A stretch of DNA of 19,191 nt, taken from NCBI GenBank assembly GCA_937889015.1, contig CALARR010000367.1, forward strand, positions 1 through 19,191. The letters run 5' to 3'. The stretch is from an uncultured Planctomycetales bacterium (lineage in GTDB: Bacteria; Planctomycetota; Planctomycetia; Pirellulales; Thermoguttaceae). Each line of letters starts with the position of its first letter. Position 1 is the stretch's first letter. Below, one piece after another: positions 13,680-19,191 of this stretch. The notes beneath the pieces are model-generated. The model saw only the letters and a list, made by a program, of their open reading frames with translations. It made no database searches and was not told the DNA's origin. The position numbers and the translations under genes were made by a program.

Positions 13680-16055
13680 ATGTTCTCGTCGATTCGCCAG
13701 TTGGGGATTGCCCTTGGGATCGCCGTTTGCGCGGCGGCAACGACCAGCTTCGGCACAGAGATTTCGCTCAAAGACGGGCGGACGGTGCGTGGCAAGTTGG
13801 CGATGCTGACGACGGTGGGCGAGATGCCCAAGCCGTCGTCGCCCGACGGGCCCGGTCCCGTGCAATCGATCATTCTGTTGGACGACGACGCGCGGCGGAT
13901 TTTCGTACCGCGGCGTTTGGTGACCGAAGTGAGGCAGGAGGACCAGATCGACAGCCGCGAGAAGTTCAGCCTGCGGCAGCGCGTGCTGCGGGGCGGCAAG
14001 ACGGTCAAGTCGGTGGGTCCGATTGTGCGTGTGCAGCCGTTCGACGAATTCGGCCGGCGGATTCTGAGCATGCACGCGCAGCAGGGGGTGGTGGAAGTGA
14101 TCCAGGCGATTACGGAGTTGACGCCCGACTGGGTCAAGGTGGAGGGGGTGTCGCACTTCTGGGACATGCGGATGGCGACCAGTTCGCTGCCGCGTGACGT
14201 GCTGCACAAGATCCTGATGAAGCAGATCAACCCCAAGGACATCGAACAGCGCAAGAAGGTGGCCCGGTTTTACATTCAGGCCGAACTGTACGAGGATGCG
14301 GGCCGGGAGCTGCAGGGGATCTTGCAGGATTTTGCCAGCGACCCGAGCGTCAAGGAGCAACTGGAGCCCACGCTGCGCGCCCTGCGGCAATTGGCGGCGC
14401 AGCGTCTGCTGGGCGAGTTGAAGCTGCGGCGTGGGGCGGGGCAGCACCGGTTGGTGCGTCAGGCGTTGGGTAGTTTTCCGTCCGAGGGGGTAGCGGGCGA
14501 GATTCTGCAGGAAGTGCGGGAGATGATTGCCGGCTATGCGGCGTTGGACGCGCGTCGCAAGATGATCCTGGACAAGTTCGACCAACTGGTGTCGCAGATC
14601 GACGACACGGCGATCCGCGTGCAGGTCAAGCCGATCCGCGACGAATTGCAGGCCGAATTGAACATCAACACGCTGCCGCGGCTGGCGGCCTTTGTGCAGC
14701 ACCTGGACGACGCCGAGATCAAACCGGCGGAGAAGGTGGCCTTGGGCGCCAGCGGCTGGCTGGTGGGCAGCGACGCGGCGATCGTGAAGCTGCCGGTGGC
14801 CTTGTCACTGTACCGCGTGCGGCAGGTGATACGCGAGTACTTGAGCGAGCCGATCAAGCTGAATCGGTCGGCGATTCTGGGGAAGATGGCTTCGGAGGAA
14901 GGCGCCACGCCGCAATACGCGGCGCAACTGCTGGAACACATGAAGCCGCCCGTGGACAGCGAAGGGGTCGACCCCAAGCTGCCGGGCCAGTTCTCCCTGG
15001 AGGTCGTGGCCCTGGGCAAGGAGCCGCCGGTGAAGTATCTGGTGCAGTTGCCGCCGGAGTACGATCCCCACCGCCGTTATCCCACGGTGCTCACACTGCA
15101 CGGGATCGGCTCGGATGCCGCAGGGCAGCTCGACTGGTGGTCGGGCGTGCGGAACGAGAAAGGGGTCCGGGCCGGACAGGGCACACGGCAGGGATACATC
15201 GTGATCGCGCCGAACTGGGCCGCGCCGCACCAGAAGAACTATCACTATTCGCTCCGCGAGCACGCCACGGTCCTGGCGTGCCTGCGCGACGCCTGCCGCC
15301 GCTTCTCGATCGACACGGACCGCGTTTTCCTTTCGGGCCATTGCATCGGCGGAGACGCGGTCTGGGACATCGGCCTGGCGCATCCCGACCTGTGGGCGGG
15401 CGTGCTGCCCTTTACGGCGCGATCGGACAAGTACTGCGCCTTGTATTGGGAGAACGCCCAGTTGCTGCCCATGTACTTTGTCTGCGGCGAACTGGACGGG
15501 AACCGTTTCATGGGCAACTCGCGCGATCTGGACCGCTATCTGCGGCACGGCTACAACGTGACGGTCGTCGAGTACCAGGGGCGCGGCCACGAGGACTTCT
15601 ACGACGAGATTTTGCGCGTGTTCGACTGGATGGGCCGGTTCCACCGCGACTTCTTCCCGCGCGAGTTCAGCGCCGTGACGATGCGTCCCTGGGACAACTT
15701 CTTCTGGTGGATCGAGGTTTCGGGCATGCCTTCGGGGGCCATGGTCGATCCGGCCGATTGGCCGCCCGGCCGCGGCGTGCAGCCGCTGCAGATCAAGGGT
15801 TCGATGACCAACACCAACGGGCTGTTCGTGCGCAGCGGTTCGAGCCTGGTCAACGTCTGGCTGTCACCGAAGCTGCTGGACTTCAATCGCCGCTGGCAGG
15901 TGACGGTCAACGGCCGGCGCTTCGTGCCCGGCGGGCCGGGCAGCGACCCGAGCCTGGAAGTGCTGCTGGAAGACGCGCGGAGCCGCGCCGACCGCCAACA
16001 TCCCTTCTGGGCGAAGGTGGAGATGGCCACGGGGCGGAGCCTGGAGGAGAGGTAG
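13680..16055 (+). CDS. Large exported alpha/beta hydrolase with Cys nucleophile position
   Basis: The 791-aa product has a signal peptide (about 1-25, ending TTSFG). An N-terminal domain begins ISLKDGRTVRGKL (about 27-80). A long helical region (about 170-440) follows, with FYIQAELYEDAGRELQGIL like a TPR-type repeat. The C-terminal hydrolase domain starts near 450: YLVQLPPEYDPHRRYPTVL, LHGIGS as oxyanion strand, then SGHCIGG with C555 where family members usually have Ser. D606 (CGELDGN) and H637 (GRGHEDFYDE) complete the apparent triad. The layout recalls esterase D/PHB-depolymerase-like exported hydrolases; Cys at this position occurs in dienelactone hydrolase. The substrate is unknown. The ATG at 13680 has GGAAAG 8 nt upstream and starts the signal peptide, so an upstream in-frame extension is rejected. 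No neighbour indicates a pathway. Confidence 0.85.
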   Translation: MFSSIRQLGIALGIAVCAAATTSFGTEISLKDGRTVRGKLAMLTTVGEMPKPSSPDGPGPVQSIILLDDDARRIFVPRRLVTEVRQEDQIDSREKFSLRQRVLRGGKTVKSVGPIVRVQPFDEFGRRILSMHAQQGVVEVIQAITELTPDWVKVEGVSHFWDMRMATSSLPRDVLHKILMKQINPKDIEQRKKVARFYIQAELYEDAGRELQGILQDFASDPSVKEQLEPTLRALRQLAAQRLLGELKLRRGAGQHRLVRQALGSFPSEGVAGEILQEVREMIAGYAALDARRKMILDKFDQLVSQIDDTAIRVQVKPIRDELQAELNINTLPRLAAFVQHLDDAEIKPAEKVALGASGWLVGSDAAIVKLPVALSLYRVRQVIREYLSEPIKLNRSAILGKMASEEGATPQYAAQLLEHMKPPVDSEGVDPKLPGQFSLEVVALGKEPPVKYLVQLPPEYDPHRRYPTVLTLHGIGSDAAGQLDWWSGVRNEKGVRAGQGTRQGYIVIAPNWAAPHQKNYHYSLREHATVLACLRDACRRFSIDTDRVFLSGHCIGGDAVWDIGLAHPDLWAGVLPFTARSDKYCALYWENAQLLPMYFVCGELDGNRFMGNSRDLDRYLRHGYNVTVVEYQGRGHEDFYDEILRVFDWMGRFHRDFFPREFSAVTMRPWDNFFWWIEVSGMPSGAMVDPADWPPGRGVQPLQIKGSMTNTNGLFVRSGSSLVNVWLSPKLLDFNRRWQVTVNGRRFVPGGPGSDPSLEVLLEDARSRADRQHPFWAKVEMATGRSLEER

Positions 16056-16110
16056 CTGGGGAAGAGGCGAGAGGCGAGGGGCGAGGGGCACAGAGGGGAA
16101 GAACTGTTGC
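16056..16110. repeat. Inverted copy of pyrimidine-tract module
   Basis: GAGGCGAGAGGCGAGGGGCG and following GAGGGGCACAGAGGGG are the reverse complement of the CCTCGCCTCTCGCCTC-type tracts found on the + strand at 6551-6565 and 17611-17629. It lies between the hydrolase stop and the KOW-domain gene stop. Confidence 0.65.
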
Positions 16111-16200
16111 TTTCCGCGCGGCACGTCGGACGGCGAGGGCTGGCGTGTGAGATCAGCGGTGCGGCGACACCGCGTCTACGGGATCGGCTTGTTCGGGCTT

Positions 16201-16596
16201 TCACTGCCGCAAGAGCTGGTTGTCGCTGAATACGTCGGTCACATTCTGCGCCGCTTGCGGGTCGAGCTGGACACGGACCTGGCCGCGCGAAGCCCAAACC
16301 TCATACACGGGTCCGACCCGACCGCGATGGCGACCAACGAGGACGCGCACCGTATCCCCCTCCTGAAACGGCGCGCCGTTAACCCAGCCGCCAATTCGGA
16401 ACAGCAGCGGCCACAGGAACAGCAGCCCGAGAAGGCCTCCTAACGGCAAGGCGGCGATCACCGCGATGACGGCCCACAGGGAACGCGATTCGGCCATGCA
16501 GGCCACCGCGACCGCCAGCGCCAGCGCGCCCGCCACTCCGGCAATCGCGAAGCCGCGCGCGAAGAGGTGATTGAGGATTGAAGGTCTCACCGGCAT
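16201..16596 (-). CDS. Two-helix membrane protein with C-terminal KOW-like domain
   Basis: The 131-aa product has two hydrophobic helices (about 14-34 and 41-65), a short PLLFRIGGWVNG linker, then FQEGDTVRVLVGRHRGRVGPVYEV (quoted only in part: EGDTVRVLVGRHRGRVG, 79-95) followed by RGQVRVQLDP. The GDxVxVxxGxxxGxxGxV pattern is that of a KOW motif, a small beta-barrel usually found in ribosomal L24 and NusG, where it binds RNA or protein. Here it would face the cytoplasm if the N-terminus is also inside. The function is unknown. The ATG at 16596 has only a weak site (GTTGGG) upstream, and an overlapping ATG at 16600 is in another frame, so the exact start is uncertain. The gene is bracketed by inverted repeat modules at 16056-16110 and 16651-16687. 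Confidence 0.72.
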   Translation of the reverse strand: MPVRPSILNHLFARGFAIAGVAGALALAVAVACMAESRSLWAVIAVIAALPLGGLLGLLFLWPLLFRIGGWVNGAPFQEGDTVRVLVGRHRGRVGPVYEVWASRGQVRVQLDPQAAQNVTDVFSDNQLLRQ

Positions 16597-16650
16597 TCAT
16601 CCCAACGACAACATCGACCAGGCCGCGACGAGTAGTGCGCAGCCAACGCT

Positions 16651-16687
16651 TCGCTTTCAGCTTTCGGCTTTCAGCTTTCCGCTTCGG
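16651..16687. repeat. Inverted copy of GGAAAGC purine array
   Basis: CGCTTTCAGCTTTCGGCTTT and TCAGCTTTCCGC are the reverse complement of the TGAAAGC/GGAAAGC array at 306-390. It separates the protease-like gene (stop at 16701) from the KOW-domain gene start. Confidence 0.75.
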
Positions 16688-16700
16688 AGGCAGCGCCCCA

Positions 16701-17435
16701 CTACTTGCTGGAATCGGCACGCGCCGACGGTTTTGCCGCGGCGCGGCAGAGGGCCGCGCGGATGACGCGTGCGGGGACGATCTTCGCCAGCTTCACGCCC
16801 GTCGCGTCGAACTGCAACCCGACGTACATGCCAACGACTTGCAGGTCGTCTTCCGCCGTGGCGGACTGCGAACCGGTCACGGAATCTGCACTGCCGGGCG
16901 CGGCGGCCCCGCAGGACGGACATCTCGACAGGTTCCGGGAACGGCTCTGGAAGACGGGCCCACCGCTGCAGCCGGCGCCCACCACCGGGACGGCAAACAG
17001 GATCGGCTCCAGGCCCCACTTGGCCTCGGTGAGCATTTCGCGCGAGGCCAGAGATCCTTTCATCACCAGGGGCGAGACGCTGGGCTGGGTGCCCAGCGCC
17101 ATCGGAAAGCCCACGATCTCGATTTCTGCGGTGCGTGGCGGAGCCTCGCGCAGCAAGGAATCGAGGGGGATCGACAGCGTGGCGAGCTGGTCGACCTGGC
17201 GCGCGTGAGCCTCCAGGCGCGCGACACGCATGATCGCCAGGTCGGAATTCTCGTGATTGAACCAGGGGTCGCCCTCCTTGGCCGTCAGCGCACCAAGGTG
17301 AATCCACTGCGAGGAACCATCGGCGGCGCGATACAGGATCCGCGTGCGCGCGTGCGTGTCCTGCGCGGCGTGAACGGCCGTGACGAGGTAGAAGCCGCGA
17401 GGGCCCTTCGACCGAGCATCGCCGATAGGGGCCAT
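16701..17435 (-). CDS. Trypsin-like serine protease domain, apparently N-terminally truncated
   Basis: From the ATG at 17435 the product is 244 aa. The catalytic triad pattern is recognisable: H22 in YLVTAVHAA, D65 in NSDLAIMRV, S157 in GAGCSGGPVF, with IEIVGFPMALGT and LQVVGMYVG strands between, as in S1/HtrA-like peptidases. The family normally has 40 or more residues before the His, including a GTGFxV strand. Here only 21 precede it, there is no signal peptide, and no convincing ribosome binding site. The open frame continues to 17579, and RLPSAGIMAP just upstream of this ATG resembles the missing strand, but further upstream the frame runs into repeat sequence (17525-17579). It could start at a non-standard codon, or be a decayed gene eroded by repeat insertion. 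A CPSC motif at 172-175 is an added oddity. Confidence 0.6.
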   Translation of the reverse strand: MAPIGDARSKGPRGFYLVTAVHAAQDTHARTRILYRAADGSSQWIHLGALTAKEGDPWFNHENSDLAIMRVARLEAHARQVDQLATLSIPLDSLLREAPPRTAEIEIVGFPMALGTQPSVSPLVMKGSLASREMLTEAKWGLEPILFAVPVVGAGCSGGPVFQSRSRNLSRCPSCGAAAPGSADSVTGSQSATAEDDLQVVGMYVGLQFDATGVKLAKIVPARVIRAALCRAAAKPSARADSSK

Positions 17436-17569
17436 TATGCCGGCAGAGGGCAGCCTGAACAGCCCCGGTGGGCGAGATTTTCGGGGCGATCGCTTACCTT
17501 CTTCGTGGGGGTGGGGCGGGGTGGGAAATGCGGAATGCGGAAACCGGAATGGGGAATGGGGAGCGTTAT

Positions 17570-17584
17570 GCTGAAGCATAACCT
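17570..17584. repeat. GCTGAAGCATAACCT box, copy 3
   Basis: Exact copy of the box at 455 and 4146. Here it is preceded by AATGCGGAAACCGGAATGGG purine sequence and followed by a pyrimidine tract and the 43-bp repeat, the most complete example of the module order. Confidence 0.8.
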
Positions 17585-17617
17585 ACGCGCTGCCCCTCGC
17601 CCCTTTGTCCCTCTGCC

Positions 17618-17660
17618 CTCGCCTCTCGCCGTCTGGGTTCGTCAGGCACGGGGTGCCTGA
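17618..17660. repeat. 43-bp perfect dispersed repeat with hairpin, copy 2
   Basis: Identical to 6554-6596. The hairpin arms are GTCAGGCAC (17641-17649) and GTGCCTGA (17653-17660). After the repeat the two copies diverge by one base (G instead of C), then share CTAC. Confidence 0.85.
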
Positions 17661-17702
17661 GCTACGCGATGCGGCCTCTGTACCTCGGCCTGCGCGCGTT
17701 TG

Positions 17703-17732
17703 TTGACGAAGCCAACTTCTGGCGTGTAGACT
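17703..17732 (+). promoter_or_regulatory. Candidate sigma-70 promoter for the Ntn hydrolase
   Basis: TTGACG (17703-17708; 5 of 6), 18 nt, TAGACT (17727-17732; 4 of 6). It is 131 nt upstream of the ATG at 17863 on the same strand, just outside the composite repeat. Confidence 0.4.
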
Positions 17733-17862
17733 CGGGCTTTCGATCCGAGGCGATCCCAGGACCGATCCTCGCCCGGGCCTCGCTGGGTTGAGCAGCCATG
17801 GAGAGCTGCGCACGTCCGTCCGGATCCGATTCCGAACGATTCTCTGGCCCGAGGAAGCACCC

Positions 17863-18816
17863 ATGAAGAGCGTGAAAAGCCTATCCCAGAACCATCCCAG
17901 GCACGTCGGGCGGCCCAGCGGGACCGAACTGCCGACAGGTGTTGGGACCGGACCGAAGACTGTTTGCCGGCTGGGCCTGGTCGTGGCCGCGGCGGCCCTG
18001 TGCGCGACGCGCGCCGATCGAGTGGAAGCCTGCACCCTGTGGGGCGCGGCGGGCAGCGCCGCGGGGGGCGGGACGATCGTGTGCAAGAACCGGGACTGGA
18101 AGCCGGACCACACGCAGGTGCTGAAGATGCGCCGCAGCGAGGAAGGCTACGCCTATTTCGGCCTGTGCACCGTGTATGCCACCCAGAGCACCGAGGGCAT
18201 GGCGGCCGGCGTGAACGAGAAAGGGCTGACCGCGTTCACCGCGGCGACGAGCAGCCTGCCGAGCAGCACCTGGAAGGACCGCAAGGTCACGCGCAACGTC
18301 ACCACGCCCATCCTGCTGGGCTATGCGACGTGCGACGAGGTGCTGGCCAAGCGCGACGCACTCTTCTCCAGCATGCGGCCTACGTTTGTGATGATCGCCG
18401 ACCGCACGAAGATCCTGATGGTGGAAGTGGGACTGGACGGCAAGTACGCCCTGAAGACGATCGAAAACGGCGTGGTGGGGCACGCGAACCACTATCTTGA
18501 CAAGACGCTGGCGGAATTCAATGTCAACGTGGGGGACAGCAGCCGGACACGGCAGGATCGGATCGACCAGTTGCTGAAGACGTCGCGCAAGCCCTTCACC
18601 ATCGATACGTTCGCGGCCATCGGCAGGGACCAGCACGACGGGCCGGACAACAGCCTGTGGCGGAGCGGGAAGGTGGCACGCACGCTGGCTTCATGGATCG
18701 TCGCGTGCCCGCGCGATGGCGCCCCGCGGTTGCGCGTGGTGATCGCCAACCCGGATCAGAAGGAGGAGACGCACGTGCTGGTGCTGGACGAACGATTCTG
18801 GAAGGCGACGGAGTAG
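17863..18816 (+). CDS. Exported Ntn hydrolase, C45/choloylglycine-hydrolase-like
   Basis: The 317-aa product has a long N-terminus with a hydrophobic segment (about 35-49) ending ADRVEA-C57. From there CTLWGAAGSAAGGGTIVCKN followed by RDW (78-79) is the hallmark of N-terminal-nucleophile linear amide C-N hydrolases (acyl-CoA:isopenicillin N acyltransferase or C45/choloylglycine-hydrolase types), in which Cys becomes the N-terminal nucleophile. GMAAGVNEKGLTAFTAATSS is the typical second block, and DNSLWRSGK a later one. The natural substrate is unknown; members cleave amide bonds in acylated amines or peptides. The placement of C57 right after an export-type segment suggests that signal removal may expose it. 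GAGGA about 7 nt before the ATG at 17863 supports this start. No companion gene is close; the gene has its own candidate promoter. Confidence 0.87.
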   Translation: MKSVKSLSQNHPRHVGRPSGTELPTGVGTGPKTVCRLGLVVAAAALCATRADRVEACTLWGAAGSAAGGGTIVCKNRDWKPDHTQVLKMRRSEEGYAYFGLCTVYATQSTEGMAAGVNEKGLTAFTAATSSLPSSTWKDRKVTRNVTTPILLGYATCDEVLAKRDALFSSMRPTFVMIADRTKILMVEVGLDGKYALKTIENGVVGHANHYLDKTLAEFNVNVGDSSRTRQDRIDQLLKTSRKPFTIDTFAAIGRDQHDGPDNSLWRSGKVARTLASWIVACPRDGAPRLRVVIANPDQKEETHVLVLDERFWKATE

Positions 18817-18947
18817 AGGGCGGGAAGGAGGAAGGCGGGAAGGCGAAAGGGGGAAAGCTAGCGCCGCGTCTGTTGCCTGTCGCCAGGATGGAAGGCGGAA
18901 GGCGTGTGGCTTGCAGGGCTCTGCCCCGAAGGGGCCGCGTCTCTTAG

Positions 18948-18970
18948 CCCAGGGTTGCGGCTACCCTGGG
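18948..18970. repeat. Hairpin CCCAGGGT / ACCCTGGG
   Basis: Perfect 8-bp arms at 18948-18955 and 18963-18970 with a 7-nt loop TGCGGCT. It starts 131 bp after the stop of the Ntn hydrolase and has no T-run. Confidence 0.7.
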
Positions 18971-19101
18971 TCATGCATGGGCCAGCTCCTCATCCAAACC
19001 TGAAGGGGTTGAATCATCGCGTATTACCCTCGTTTGCGTGTGGTTCGTCAAAGCCGAACTCCTGGTGCATGCCGCAACGAGACGAATGTCGGTCCTCAAT
19101 A

Positions 19102-19120
19102 GAAACCCTTTCAGGGTTTC
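19102..19120. repeat. Hairpin GAAACCCT / AGGGTTTC
   Basis: Perfect 8-bp arms at 19102-19109 and 19113-19120 with a 3-nt loop. A weaker relative, AACCTGAAGGGGTT, lies at about 18998-19011. Confidence 0.7.
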
Positions 19121-19142
19121 GGCCTTGCGCAGGGCGTGCTAT

Positions 19143-19174
19143 CCCGGGGTAGCCGCTGCGCGGCCAACCCCGGG
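19143..19174. repeat. Nested GC-rich hairpin CCCGGGGT / ACCCCGGG
   Basis: Outer arms at 19143-19150 and 19167-19174 are perfect; inner GCCGC (19152-19156) pairs with GCGGC (19160-19164). It is the strongest secondary structure in the window and lies at its right edge. Confidence 0.75.
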
Positions 19175-19191
19175 CTGGGAGATGGCCACCG

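Larger units (their letters stand above)
17436..17862. other. Divergent intergenic region with composite repeat
   Basis: These 427 bp hold a complete composite repeat (about 17525-17661) and a candidate promoter for the Ntn hydrolase (17703-17732). The left end (17436-17480) may still encode the missing N-terminus of the protease-like gene on the minus strand. No other gene is supported. Confidence 0.55.
18817..19191. other. Intergenic palindrome-rich region
   Basis: No gene is supported in these 375 bp. After a G/A-rich stretch (18817-18860) come several hairpins, annotated separately, up to the window edge. The palindromes occur at roughly 50-150 bp intervals. Confidence 0.6.

Noticed and set aside
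13131..14702. A 523-residue minus-strand frame over the hydrolase gene
   Set aside because: Only its last 80 codons, from the ATG at 13373, look real, with a ribosome binding site and two hydrophobic helices; the rest is antisense to the exported hydrolase.
1..19191. tRNA, rRNA, integrase, transposase or toxin-antitoxin genes
   Set aside because: I found no cloverleaf-like sequence, rRNA segment or recognisable protein motif for any of these.

Overview
The window looks like a chromosomal segment of a high-GC planctomycete, probably Pirellulales-like. The main reason is a pair of DUF1559 prepilin-like proteins, each with an N-terminal GFTLVE signal and a C-terminal H-x9-DG motif, a family strongly expanded in Planctomycetota. 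A small transthyretin-like lipoprotein between them, an ECF sigma factor paired with a small non-zinc membrane protein, and many short intergenic repeats fit the same group. I recognised no phage, plasmid, transposase, CRISPR array, rRNA or tRNA.

Layout. 1-1049 is non-coding and repeat-rich. 1050-4083 (+) is a surface-protein cluster: DUF1559 protein, lipoprotein, DUF1559 protein. 4295-8892 (-) reads leftwards as an orphan sensor histidine kinase with a possible c-type heme motif, RNase HI, then RecG. 9380-10784 (+) holds a small membrane-anchored protein with an L7/L12 C-terminal-like domain and a saccharopine-dehydrogenase/enoyl-reductase-like oxidoreductase. 10850-12932 (-) is a compact unit of secreted protein, ECF sigma factor and membrane protein (candidate anti-sigma). 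13131-13373 (-) is a small two-helix membrane protein. 13680-16055 (+) is a large exported alpha/beta hydrolase with Cys at the nucleophile position. 16201-17435 (-) holds a two-helix membrane protein with a KOW-like domain and a trypsin-like protease domain lacking a normal N-terminus. 17863-18816 (+) is an exported Ntn hydrolase of the C45/choloylglycine-hydrolase type. 18817-19191 is a field of palindromes.

How genes may work together. The DUF1559/lipoprotein cluster probably makes envelope or extracellular components. The sigma cluster looks like an autonomous cell-surface signalling unit. RNase HI and RecG both act on R-loops and branched nucleic acids, but a repeat-filled gap separates them, so co-regulation is uncertain.

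The most distinctive non-coding feature is a modular intergenic element: a purine-rich GGAAAGC-type array, a GCTGAAGCATAACCT box, a pyrimidine-rich CCTCTG-type tract, then a GTCAGGCAC hairpin. It recurs in four intergenic gaps in the same orientation, with partial inverted modules around the KOW gene. I see no clear evidence of a complete new defence or mobile system. The best leads are this element, the heme-motif kinase, the Cys-nucleophile hydrolase, the L7/L12-like membrane protein and the Cys-rich twin DUF1559 proteins.
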